Assembly: GCA_947381255.1 (NCBI GenBank)
Contig: CANCUC010000007.1
Coordinates: forward strand, 1 to 13,914
Length of the DNA: 13,914 nucleotides
Origin: Actinomycetota bacterium
GTDB lineage: Bacteria; Actinomycetota; Actinomycetes; Nanopelagicales; Nanopelagicaceae
Direction: 5' to 3'
Shown here: piece by piece, positions 5,730-12,750 of the stretch
Numbering within the stretch: the first letter of the stretch is position 1
Layout: each line of letters starts with the position of its first letter
Notes under the pieces: model-generated
What the model saw: only the letters and a program-made list of their open reading frames with translations
Told to the model about the DNA's origin: nothing
The model's database searches: none
Program-made: the position numbers and the translations under genes

Positions 5730-7298
5730 ATGAGCGCCGAAACCAAATCTTTTTACCTCACGACGCCGATTTATTACGTCAACGATGCTCCGCATATCGG
5801 ACATGCCTACACGACCGTTGCGGGCGATGTATTAACTCGATGGCATAGACAGCGCGGAGAATCAGTCTGGTTCTTAACCGGTACCGATGAGCATGGCCAA
5901 AAAGTTCTCAACACTGCCACTGCAAATGGAACTTCACCGCAAGAGTGGTGCGACAAGTTGGTAGAAGATGCTTGGAAGCCGGTTTGGAAATCACTCAACA
6001 TTGCAAATGATGATTTCATTCGAACCACCGAACCCCGCCATATGGAGCGCGTGCAACGCTTTCTTTCAGGGCTGAAAGATCAAGGCCATATCTATGCCGG
6101 CAAGTATGAAGGTCCATATTGCATTGGTTGCGAAGAGTTTAAGCTCCCCGGTGATCTGCTGGAGGGTGGGCTTTGCCCTACCCACTCGACTCCATGTGAG
6201 ATCTTGAGTGAAGAGAATTGGTTCTTCAGACTTTCGGCATTCGCCCCGGCATTGCTCGAGCGATATAGAACAGATCCATCTACCTGTGAGCCTGCATCTG
6301 CGCGCAATGAAGTTATCTCATTTCTTGAAGGTGAAGTTCAAGACCTCTCTATCTCGCGCTCTACCTTCGATTGGGGAATTCCTGTCCCTTGGGATACCAA
6401 GCAAGTTATTTATGTCTGGTTTGATGCCCTTCTCAATTATGCAACTGCCGTGGGATTAGGTGATGAAGCTGGAAGCGCTGGTGCTTTGAAATTTGCGGAA
6501 ACTTGGCCTGCAGATGTGCACTTAGTTGGAAAAGATATTTTGAGATTCCACTCTGTGATTTGGCCCGCCATGTTGATGGCCGCTGGCTTACCTTTACCTA
6601 AGAAGGTATTTGCGCATGGATGGCTTCTCGTTGGTGGCGAGAAGATGAGCAAATCCAAGCTCACCGGAATTGCACCTTCAGATATCACCGATCACTTCGG
6701 CGTTGATGCATTTAGGTATTACTTCTTACGTGCAATTCCCTTTGGAAGTGATGGTTCTTTCTCCTGGGAAGATATGTCAGCGCGTTATACCTCTGAGCTT
6801 GCAAATGATTTTGGAAACTTAGCATCTCGCTTGATTGCCATGATTGAGAAGTACTGTGACGGAGTTATTCCAGCAACTGCCAATGATGAGGCGTTAAGTG
6901 CCGCCCTCAAAACGGCTGTGGATCACGCTGATAGTGCAATCTCCGCCCTGGATTTCCAAGGTGGAATAAATGCCATCATGGATTTCTGTAAGCGCGTAAA
7001 CGGTTATGTGACAGAGCAACAACCTTGGATCCTGGCAAAGGATCCATCGAATAAAGAGATGCTCGATCAAGTTTTGTATAACACTGCAGATGCACTTCGC
7101 GCACTTGCTGTTCTATTAAATCCCGTAATGCCTGCAACTTGTCAGATTCTCTGGGAGAGCTTGGGTGCGCAGGAAACTCTTGGCGATATTTCAGTGCAGA
7201 AGATCAGCGATGTCGCTACACCGGGACAACTTCCAACTGGATCTCGCGTTACGAAGGGTGCAGTTCTCTTCCCACGGCTCGAAGAAAAAGCGGAGTAG
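5730..7298 (+). CDS. metG: Methionyl-tRNA synthetase
   Basis: Charges tRNA-Met with methionine (class Ia aaRS). The 522-aa length equals that of the short actinobacterial type without a C-terminal tRNA-binding EMAPII domain. The HIGH motif is H22-I-G-H25 after 'TTPIYYVNDAP'; 'FLTGTDEHGQKV' (48-59) is the methionine-site strand; KMSKS is residues 305-309. The connective-peptide zinc knuckle is single: C131-x-x-C134 with C149...C156. 'ISRSTFDWGIPVPWD' and 'YVWFDALLNYATAVG' are typical of MetRS, and the C-terminal half is the anticodon-binding helical bundle ('NDFGNLASRL', 'QPWILAKDP'). It starts 9 bp after rsmI, and its stop directly abuts the tatD ATG. Confidence 0.97.
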   Translation: MSAETKSFYLTTPIYYVNDAPHIGHAYTTVAGDVLTRWHRQRGESVWFLTGTDEHGQKVLNTATANGTSPQEWCDKLVEDAWKPVWKSLNIANDDFIRTTEPRHMERVQRFLSGLKDQGHIYAGKYEGPYCIGCEEFKLPGDLLEGGLCPTHSTPCEILSEENWFFRLSAFAPALLERYRTDPSTCEPASARNEVISFLEGEVQDLSISRSTFDWGIPVPWDTKQVIYVWFDALLNYATAVGLGDEAGSAGALKFAETWPADVHLVGKDILRFHSVIWPAMLMAAGLPLPKKVFAHGWLLVGGEKMSKSKLTGIAPSDITDHFGVDAFRYYFLRAIPFGSDGSFSWEDMSARYTSELANDFGNLASRLIAMIEKYCDGVIPATANDEALSAALKTAVDHADSAISALDFQGGINAIMDFCKRVNGYVTEQQPWILAKDPSNKEMLDQVLYNTADALRALAVLLNPVMPATCQILWESLGAQETLGDISVQKISDVATPGQLPTGSRVTKGAVLFPRLEEKAE

Positions 7299-8156
7299 AT
7301 GTCCGACCGCCACTCGCTCAAAGAACCGCGGCCGGCTGCACCGGTTCCAGAACCACTTAATCGCCCTTGCATTGATGTTCATGCTCACATGGAACTCGTC
7401 ACCGAGAGTGAGGCAGACTCCAATGAGATCCGCGCACTCTTAGATGAGGCTGCAGCTGCTGGAATTGATCGCGTCGTCCAAGTTGGTTACTCGGCACAGC
7501 AATCTGCCTGGGGCGTCAAATGTGCTGAAAGTTTTCCAGGTCGAGTGCTAGCGGCTGTTGCGCTGCACCCAAATGAGGCGCCAGTTGTTGCAGATTTGGA
7601 AGCTGATCTGGCAATTATCGAGTCGCTCGCAAAACATCCGAGAGTTCGTGCCATTGGCGAGACTGGTCTTGATTTCTTCCGCACCGAACCAGAGCTACGA
7701 GATCGCCAGCTCTACTCATTTAAGCGCCATATTGCGCTAGCAAAAGAGGTGGACAAGGCTCTTGTCATTCACGATCGCAATGCTCACCGCGCCGTTCTAG
7801 ATACCCTCCTTGAGGTTGGGGCTCCAGAGAAGACAATTTTCCATTGCTACTCTGGCGATGCGCAGATGGCGAAGGAATGTGTAGCTGCCGGATACATCCT
7901 CTCCTTTGCGGGCACAGTGACATTTAAAAATGCGCCGGAGTTACGGGAAGCGGCCAAGTTGGTTCCGATCGAACAATTGCTTATAGAAACCGATTCGCCC
8001 TTCTTAGCTCCGGCCCCGCATCGTGGAACGTTAAATACTCCGGCCCAGGTAGCTAACATCCTGCGCTTCGTCGCAGATCTTCGTGATGTAAGCGCCGATT
8101 ACCTTGCTGATTGCGTTACTGAAAATGCTCTTCGCCTCTTTGGAAGTTTTGATTAG
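7299..8156 (+). CDS. tatD: TatD-family metal-dependent hydrolase (DNase)
   Basis: A 285-aa TIM-barrel amidohydrolase-type nuclease; TatD proteins act as Mg-dependent 3'-5' DNases/RNases in the cytoplasm. Metal ligands are visible: H28 and H30 in 'DVHAHME' (family: HTHLD), E121 in 'AIGETGLDFF', H158 in 'ALVIHDRNAH', H182 in 'FHCYSG', and D232 in 'IETDSPFLAP', with 'HRGTLNTPAQV' following. The first roughly 22 residues are a Pro-rich extension of the kind common in actinobacterial members. The ATG follows the metG stop without a gap, with GGAG overlapping the metG 3' end as ribosome site. In mycobacteria rpfB lies between tatD and rsmA; here tatD and rsmA overlap by one base. Confidence 0.93.
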   Translation: MSDRHSLKEPRPAAPVPEPLNRPCIDVHAHMELVTESEADSNEIRALLDEAAAAGIDRVVQVGYSAQQSAWGVKCAESFPGRVLAAVALHPNEAPVVADLEADLAIIESLAKHPRVRAIGETGLDFFRTEPELRDRQLYSFKRHIALAKEVDKALVIHDRNAHRAVLDTLLEVGAPEKTIFHCYSGDAQMAKECVAAGYILSFAGTVTFKNAPELREAAKLVPIEQLLIETDSPFLAPAPHRGTLNTPAQVANILRFVADLRDVSADYLADCVTENALRLFGSFD

Positions 8157-8989
8157 TGGGAACCCTCTTAGGTGCCGCAGAGATACGCGAGATCGCTGCT
8201 CGCATCGGAGTTAATCCAACAAAGAAACTTGGTCAGAATTTTGTAGTTGATGCCAATACCTGCAGACGAATCGTAAAGATTGCCGATGTTAATTCTGATG
8301 ATGTTGCGCTAGAGATCGGCCCTGGACTTGGTTCTTTGACCCTTGCTCTATTAGAAGTTGCTAAGTCTGTTGTTGCTGTAGAGATTGATTCTCGCCTTGC
8401 CGCAGAACTCCCGATCACAGTTGCAAACCATGGATTCGAAGCAGAACGTCTCATTGTGAAAAATGAGGATGCGCTCACTACACATGAGTTGCCACTTCCT
8501 CCAACAATCTTGGTCGCCAATTTGCCCTACAACATCTCAGTTCCAGTGCTCTTACATTTCCTAGAGAAGTTTCCGACAATTCGTTCTGGCGTGGTTATGG
8601 TGCAGAGTGAAGTTGCTGATCGTTTGGTAGCAACACCTGGAAGTAAGAACTACGGCTCGCCTTCAGTCAAAGCAACGTGGTGGGCAGATTTAACTGGAGC
8701 GGGAAACGTTGCCAGGCAGGTCTTTTGGCCCATCCCGAATGTGGATTCTTCCTTGGTTCGATTTGTGCGCCATCCTGCAGCGGGCGAGGAATCGGAGAGA
8801 GCACTGACATTTTCTGTGATTGATGCCGCTTTCGCGCAGCGGCGCAAGATGCTCAGAAGCGCTTTATCTCAACTCTTTTCGGGGGCGGCAGAGTCATCTA
8901 TTGCAAAAGCTGGGATTGATCCCACCGCACGAGGGGAGACCCTCTTACTCCGCGACTTTATGGCAATAGCCAATACGCTAGAGCCATGA
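8156..8989 (+). CDS. rsmA: 16S rRNA (A1518/A1519-N6)-dimethyltransferase (KsgA)
   Basis: Dimethylates two adjacent adenines in helix 45 of 16S rRNA, a late 30S-assembly check. The 277-aa protein shows the KsgA/Dim1 order: 'PTKKLGQNFVVD' (21-32), SAM motif I 'ALEIGPGLGSLTLAL' (51-65), 'VAVEIDSRL' (73-81), 'VKNEDAL' (101-107), the catalytic NLPY (122-125), 'MVQSEVADRLVATPGSKNYGS', 'FWPIPNVDSSLVRF', and 'AFAQRRKMLRSALS' in the C-terminal domain. The start is GTG at 8156, sharing its G with the tatD stop (TAGTG). The TGA stop overlaps the ispE ATG by 4 bp (ATGA), so translation of tatD, rsmA and ispE is probably coupled. Confidence 0.96.
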   Translation: MGTLLGAAEIREIAARIGVNPTKKLGQNFVVDANTCRRIVKIADVNSDDVALEIGPGLGSLTLALLEVAKSVVAVEIDSRLAAELPITVANHGFEAERLIVKNEDALTTHELPLPPTILVANLPYNISVPVLLHFLEKFPTIRSGVVMVQSEVADRLVATPGSKNYGSPSVKATWWADLTGAGNVARQVFWPIPNVDSSLVRFVRHPAAGEESERALTFSVIDAAFAQRRKMLRSALSQLFSGAAESSIAKAGIDPTARGETLLLRDFMAIANTLEP

Positions 8990-9906
8990 GGCGTAACGGA
9001 GTAGTCGTCCGAGTTCCAGGAAAGGTGAACCTGCAACTTTCAGTGGGACCCTTGGAATCTGATGGCTTTCACGAGGTCACTACCGTCTTTCAAGCAGTCG
9101 CAATTTATGATGATGTAACCGTGAAATTCGCTCCACCCGGTTCTGGAATTACCTTGAATATTTCTGGTTCCACTATGCATGGTGTTCCAACGGATTCCTC
9201 AAATCTCGCCTATCGCGCTGCGCAGTTAATGATTGATCTTCACGATTTAGATTCAGATATCTCTATTCTCATTAAGAAAGAGATCCCCGTTGCTGGAGGC
9301 ATGGCTGGCGGAAGCGCGGATGCAGCAGCAGTGATTGTCGCCTTCGATGCACTCTTTGAACTAGGGCTTTCGCGTGATGGCATGGAGAAGATCGCGGCTG
9401 AGTTGGGGAGTGATGTTCCCTTCGCTATCACTGGTGGAATTGCTATCGGCCGTGGACGCGGAGATCAACTCACTCCGGTGCTCGCTCGCGGAACATATAA
9501 CTGGGTTCTTGCTATGGCGCCACAAGGATTATCGACGCAATCTGTTTACAATGAATGTGATCGCCTGCGTACTGGTTTAGATATTGCACGGCCACAAGTG
9601 GGAGATCAGATTTTGCAAGCACTTCGTGCCGGAGATGCCGAGCTGCTCGGCAAATCTCTCTCCAATGATTTGCAGGCTGCGGCATGTTCACTTCGTCCAG
9701 CGCTACGACTAGTTCTAGATGTTGGTATTGATTATGGAGCGCTTGGAGCGGTGGTCTCCGGAAGTGGGCCTACGGTTGCCTTTTTAGTCCAGGATGAAGA
9801 GCGAGCACTTGATCTCACCGTTGCCCTCAGCGCGAGTGGAGTTGTCGCGGGGGTAATGCGAACCACAGGGCCAACTCATGGCGCCCGGGTCATTGAAACC
9901 CTTTAA
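8986..9906 (+). CDS. ispE: 4-diphosphocytidyl-2-C-methyl-D-erythritol kinase
   Basis: An ATP-dependent GHMP kinase of the MEP isoprenoid pathway. The 306-aa length is normal. Motifs: 'VPGKVNLQLSVGP' (10-22, with K13 in the substrate site), 'DGFHEVTTVFQAV' (26-38), the GHMP phosphate loop 'PVAGGMAGGSADAAA' (101-115; usually GLGGGSSDAA), catalytic D143 in 'LGSDVPFAITGGIAIGRGRGD', and motif 3 'VVSGSGPTVAFL'. It starts inside the rsmA stop (ATGA overlap) and is the last gene of the metG-tatD-rsmA-ispE run, followed by a 90-bp gap before tRNA-Gln. The rsmA-ispE pairing is conserved in actinobacteria. Confidence 0.96.
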   Translation: MRRNGVVVRVPGKVNLQLSVGPLESDGFHEVTTVFQAVAIYDDVTVKFAPPGSGITLNISGSTMHGVPTDSSNLAYRAAQLMIDLHDLDSDISILIKKEIPVAGGMAGGSADAAAVIVAFDALFELGLSRDGMEKIAAELGSDVPFAITGGIAIGRGRGDQLTPVLARGTYNWVLAMAPQGLSTQSVYNECDRLRTGLDIARPQVGDQILQALRAGDAELLGKSLSNDLQAAACSLRPALRLVLDVGIDYGALGAVVSGSGPTVAFLVQDEERALDLTVALSASGVVAGVMRTTGPTHGARVIETL

Positions 9907-9939
9907 AAACCAGTAATTTCGCAGATCCCTGACCCCACC

Positions 9940-9956
9940 CTCCCAAAAATAGGGAG
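9940..9956 (+). terminator. Weak hairpin after ispE, possible terminator
   Basis: CTCCC and GGGAG form a 5-bp GC-rich stem around a 7-base A-rich loop, 33 bp after the ispE stop. The following bases (CGTATTTGTT) are only modestly T-rich, so intrinsic termination would be weak. Confidence 0.3.
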
Positions 9957-9996
9957 CGTATTTGTTCCGCAGGCGTTAATAAGGGACAATTCAGGT

Positions 9997-10068
9997 TCCG
10001 CCATTGTGTAGTGGCTAGCACATGGGCCTTTGAAGCCCAGGGTCCAGGATCGATACCTGGTGGCGGAG
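9997..10068 (+). tRNA. tRNA-Gln (anticodon UUG)
   Basis: A 72-nt cloverleaf folds by hand. The acceptor stem is TCCGCCA/TGGCGGA (7 bp, U1-A72) with discriminator G73, both tRNA-Gln identity features. The D stem is GTGT/GCAC with GG in the loop. The anticodon stem is TGGGC/GCCCA around loop CTTTGAA, giving anticodon TTG at 10030-10032 (reads CAA). The variable loop is 4 nt (GGGT). The T stem is CCAGG/CCTGG around ATCGATA. CCA is not encoded. The T loop is atypical: position 54 (base 10049) is A rather than T. A tRNA-Gln upstream of glmU is a common actinobacterial arrangement. Confidence 0.95.
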
Positions 10069-10079
10069 CGAGATGCTTA

Positions 10080-10112
10080 GCCACCTGGCTTATAAGGTGG
10101 CAGAGCCACTTT
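10080..10112 (+). promoter_or_regulatory. Alternative hairpins in the tRNA-Gln/glmU spacer
   Basis: Hairpin A pairs GCCACCT (10080-10086) with AGGTGGC (10095-10101), 7 bp and loop of 8. Hairpin B pairs AAGGTGGC (10094-10101) with GCCACTTT (10105-10112), 8 bp including one G-T, loop of 3. Both use the same central strand, so only one can form. The element starts 12 bases after the tRNA end and ends about 30 bases before the glmU ribosome site. It could be a tRNA trailer/processing structure or a folding switch; no poly-T tract follows. Confidence 0.4.
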
Positions 10113-10153
10113 GGAACCGCCCGGCAACTACCGCAGCAGTGAGGGGGAGAGCA

Positions 10154-11602
10154 GTGAAGCAGCTCGATCTCGCGATTGTCCTGGCTGCCGGTGAAGGTAC
10201 TCGCATGAAATCTGAACTTCCTAAAGTTTTGCATCCGATTGCTGGACGCCCAATTCTCGATCACGTACTTCTTGCAACTGCGCCGCTTAATCCTGCTGAA
10301 CTTCGTATTGTTGTTGGTGCCTCCCGCGAAAAAGTTGGGGCACATATCTCCGCAAACTTTCCCTCGGCAACTCAGGTTGTTCAGGCCGAGCGCAATGGCA
10401 CTGGCCACGCGGTGCAACTGGCTCTAGAGAGCGCGCCACATCTCGGTTCGGTTTTGATTCTTGCCGGTGACACACCACTTTTAACTTCGGTAACTCTCCA
10501 AGAATTCTTTGATGCGCATATCGATATGAAGGCTGCTGCAAGTGTTCTTAGCGCTCATGTTCCAGACCCATTTGGGTATGGACGCATCGTGAGAGATGCG
10601 GATTTAGAGTTAGAGCGAATCGTGGAAGAGCGCGATGCAAATCCGATAGAGCGAGAAATTTTTGAAATCAATACTGGCGTATATCTCTTTGATATTGCAG
10701 TGCTTCGTGCAGCCCTTGCTGGGCTCAAGAGCGGCAATTCTCAAGGTGAGCTCTATCTGACCGACGTCATTGAAATTATTAAGAGCTCGGGTAAAAGTGT
10801 TGTTGCTATCGCCTCCAATGATTACACCGAGACTCTTGGAATAAATGATCGAAGCCAACTCGCAGAGTGCACCGCCATCATGCGCGATCGCATCAACGAT
10901 GCTCATATGAAAAATGGAGTCACGATCGTTGATCCAACAACAACCTGGATTGATGCCGGAGTTGAGATTGAGCGCGATGTAACAATTTTTCCGGGCAGCA
11001 GTATCTCCGGTGCATCATCAGTTGCATCTGGTTCTGTAATTGGTCCCCGCACAACACTTGATGGAGTGAAAGTCGGCGCTGGGGCGAAGATCCTCGAGTC
11101 TCGCGTGAGTGAATCCACGATTGCGTCTGGTGCAAATGTTGGCCCGTTTAGCTTCATTCGCCCTGGCACCACATTGCACGCAGATAGCAAGATTGGCGCT
11201 TTTGTCGAAGTTAAGAATTCAGTCGTTGGAGAGGGTTCCAAGGTTCCGCACCTTTCCTACGTTGGAGATGCGACCATCGGTTCGGGTACCAATATCGGCG
11301 CAGCAACTATCTTTGTAAATTACGACGGGGTCGAAAAGCACCAGACAACCATCGGAAATGATGTCCGAATCGGCAGTGACACCATGCTGGTTGCCCCACT
11401 GACGGTCGGAGATGGCGCCTATACGGCTGCTGGATCGGTCATCACTGAAGATGTACCCGCCGGATCTATCGGCGTTGCTAGAGCAAAACAACGAAATGTC
11501 TTAGGGTGGGTTCTGCGCAAACGTGCGGGATCTAACTCTGCAGAATCTGCACGAAAAGCTGGGGCCACTGAGGGCTCTACCAAGGTACAGGGGGAAGCAT
11601 GA
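10154..11602 (+). CDS. glmU: Bifunctional GlcNAc-1-P uridyltransferase / GlcN-1-P acetyltransferase
   Basis: Makes UDP-GlcNAc for peptidoglycan in two steps: acetylation of glucosamine-1-P, then uridylylation. The 482-aa chain has the N-terminal pyrophosphorylase domain, with the nucleotide loop 'VLAAGEGTRMKSELPKVLH' at 9-27 and 'ILAGDTPLL', 'DPFGYGRIVRD', 'EINTGVYLFD', 'GELYLTDVI'. A C-terminal left-handed beta-helix of hexapeptide repeats follows, ending with 'VNYDGVEKHQTTIGNDVRIGSD' and 'AAGSVITEDVP' of the acetyl-CoA site. I chose GTG 10154 because homologues begin just before the nucleotide loop and AGGGGGAG sits 4 nt upstream; a further in-frame ATG at 10073, five bases after the tRNA, is unlikely. 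The stop overlaps the prs start by 4 bp. Confidence 0.95.
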   Translation: MKQLDLAIVLAAGEGTRMKSELPKVLHPIAGRPILDHVLLATAPLNPAELRIVVGASREKVGAHISANFPSATQVVQAERNGTGHAVQLALESAPHLGSVLILAGDTPLLTSVTLQEFFDAHIDMKAAASVLSAHVPDPFGYGRIVRDADLELERIVEERDANPIEREIFEINTGVYLFDIAVLRAALAGLKSGNSQGELYLTDVIEIIKSSGKSVVAIASNDYTETLGINDRSQLAECTAIMRDRINDAHMKNGVTIVDPTTTWIDAGVEIERDVTIFPGSSISGASSVASGSVIGPRTTLDGVKVGAGAKILESRVSESTIASGANVGPFSFIRPGTTLHADSKIGAFVEVKNSVVGEGSKVPHLSYVGDATIGSGTNIGAATIFVNYDGVEKHQTTIGNDVRIGSDTMLVAPLTVGDGAYTAAGSVITEDVPAGSIGVARAKQRNVLGWVLRKRAGSNSAESARKAGATEGSTKVQGEA

Positions 11603-12579
11603 GCGAACTTCGACTGAGCTCGGAAAAACGGCTACGGATCTTTACAGGTCGTGGTTACCCCGAGTTAGCTGAAGATGTTGCCGCTGAACTTGGCATCCCT
11701 ATTACTCCAACATCCGCATATGACTTTGCGAATGGTGAAATCTTTGTTCGCTTTGAAGAGTCCGTACGCGGATCTGATGCCTTTGTCATTCAAAGCCACG
11801 CTGCTCCAGTAAATAAGCAGATCATGGAGCAGTTGATCATGGTCGATGCTCTTAAGCGTGCATCAGCGAAGCGCATTACGGTTGTTGCACCTTTCTACGG
11901 TTACGCCCGTCAAGATAAGAAGCACCGCGGTCGTGAACCAATCTCCGCACGCCTGATGGCGGATCTCTTCAAGACAGCTGGCGCGGATCGCCTCATGGTT
12001 GTCGACCTTCACACCTCGCAAATCCAAGGTTTCTTTGATGGCCCAGTAGATCACCTCTTCGCACTTCCACTTCTTACAAATTATGTGGGAAGCAAGGTAG
12101 ATCGCTCACGCCTCACTATCGTTTCACCAGACTCTGGTCGCGTCCGCGTCGCCGAGCGTTGGTCAGATATGTTGGGTGGAGCTCCAATCGCTTTCATTCA
12201 CAAGACTCGTGATCCTCGCATTCCAAATGAATCAGTTACCGGCCGCGTTGTTGGTGATGTGAAAGGTCAGACCTGCGTTGTTATCGATGACATGATCGAT
12301 ACCGCAGGAACAATTACCAAGGCTGTCGATGCACTCTTTGATGATGGCGCTAAGGAAGTTATTGTCGCGGCTACCCACGCGGTTCTCTCAGGTCCAGCAG
12401 TTGAGCGCTTGAAGAATTCTCGCGTGAGTGAAGTTGTCGTCACCAACACCTTGCCAATCGCGGAGGAGTCCCGCTTCGATAAGTTGACTGTCCTCTCCAT
12501 TGCACCGCTCCTTGGTCGCGCGATCAAGGAAGTATTTGAAGATGGCTCCGTTACCAGCCTCTTCGATGGTCACTCCTAA
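11599..12579 (+). CDS. prs: Ribose-phosphate pyrophosphokinase (PRPP synthetase, class I)
   Basis: Forms PRPP from ribose-5-phosphate and ATP for nucleotide, His, Trp and (in actinobacteria) decaprenyl-phosphoryl-arabinose routes. The 326-aa protein carries 'GRGYPELAEDVAAELG', 'FANGEIFVRFEESVRG', the ATP-site 'APFYGYARQDKKHRGREPISARL', 'MVVDLHTSQIQGFFDGPVDHL' (metal-binding His, ribose-phosphate side) and the PRPP loop 'VVIDDMIDTAGTI' at 227-239. The ATG overlaps the glmU stop (ATGA) and has GGGGGAA two bases upstream, so glmU and prs are co-translated. The pair is conserved in actinobacteria and many Firmicutes. Confidence 0.97.
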   Translation: MSELRLSSEKRLRIFTGRGYPELAEDVAAELGIPITPTSAYDFANGEIFVRFEESVRGSDAFVIQSHAAPVNKQIMEQLIMVDALKRASAKRITVVAPFYGYARQDKKHRGREPISARLMADLFKTAGADRLMVVDLHTSQIQGFFDGPVDHLFALPLLTNYVGSKVDRSRLTIVSPDSGRVRVAERWSDMLGGAPIAFIHKTRDPRIPNESVTGRVVGDVKGQTCVVIDDMIDTAGTITKAVDALFDDGAKEVIVAATHAVLSGPAVERLKNSRVSEVVVTNTLPIAEESRFDKLTVLSIAPLLGRAIKEVFEDGSVTSLFDGHS

Positions 12580-12580
12580 G

Positions 12581-12615
12581 CCTTAAAACCAGCGTTTATT
12601 AGGGGCTTTTTAAGG
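12581..12615 (+). terminator. Hairpin after prs, possible terminator
   Basis: CCTTAAAA (12581-12588) pairs with TTTTAAGG (12608-12615). Inside a CC bulge, AGC (12591-12593) pairs with GCT (12605-12607), leaving an 11-base loop. It begins one base after the prs stop. A-runs and T-runs flank the inner stem, but no T tract follows the outer stem. It separates prs from the rplY promoter region. Confidence 0.4.
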
Positions 12616-12620
12616 GAGTA

Positions 12621-12645
12621 CTAGGCAATTTTGATTAGAGCCTAG
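12621..12645. repeat. Short inverted repeat overlapping the rplY -35 region
   Basis: CTAGGC (12621-12626) and GCCTAG (12640-12645) are perfect inverted copies separated by 13 bases. The candidate -35 box lies between them. It could be an operator half-site pair, but six-base arms can arise by chance. Confidence 0.3.
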
Positions 12646-12658
12646 AGTTCGCTAACCT
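12631..12658 (+). promoter_or_regulatory. Putative sigma-70-type promoter of rplY
   Basis: TTGATT (-35, 12631-12636) and TAACCT (-10, 12653-12658) are separated by 16 bases. Transcription would start near 12665, giving a leader of about 86 nt before the rplY ATG. This is the only gene in the window with a visible long leader. Confidence 0.45.
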
Positions 12659-12665
12659 TAGGGTT

Positions 12666-12732
12666 CGTTCCGGCGAGGGATAGAAATATCCGTAATCGAC
12701 GGGTTCTCTCTTGGAACGTGATGTGTCCGTTC
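12666..12732 (+). promoter_or_regulatory. Structured 5' leader of rplY
   Basis: Three pairings are visible. CGTTCC (12666-12671) matches GGAACG (12713-12718). The overlapping GAACG (12714-12718) also matches CGTTC (12728-12732), just before the ribosome site. GGATA/TATCC (12678-12682 with 12687-12691) closes a GAAA tetraloop. The first two exclude each other, an arrangement found in RNA switches and ribosomal-protein leaders. I recognise no known family. Confidence 0.35.
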
Positions 12733-12750
12733 ACTACAAGGGAGTTTTAA

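Noticed and set aside
9962..9990. Promoter for tRNA-Gln (TTGTTC-17-GACAAT)
   Set aside because: The boxes fit poorly, and the predicted start would coincide with the mature tRNA 5' end, leaving no leader for RNase P.
10073..10153. N-terminal extension of GlmU from ATG 10073
   Set aside because: It would start five bases after the tRNA, run through the hairpin region and add 27 residues with no family counterpart. GTG 10154 has a strong ribosome site and gives the normal length.
9890..10417. Minus-strand open frame of 175 codons across the tRNA
   Set aside because: It is antisense to tRNA-Gln, the spacer and glmU, and the translation has no domain-like features.
10903..11241. Minus-strand open frame of 112 codons inside glmU
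   Set aside because: It is antisense to the hexapeptide-repeat region, whose regular Gly/Ala/Ser codons keep the opposite strand free of stops.
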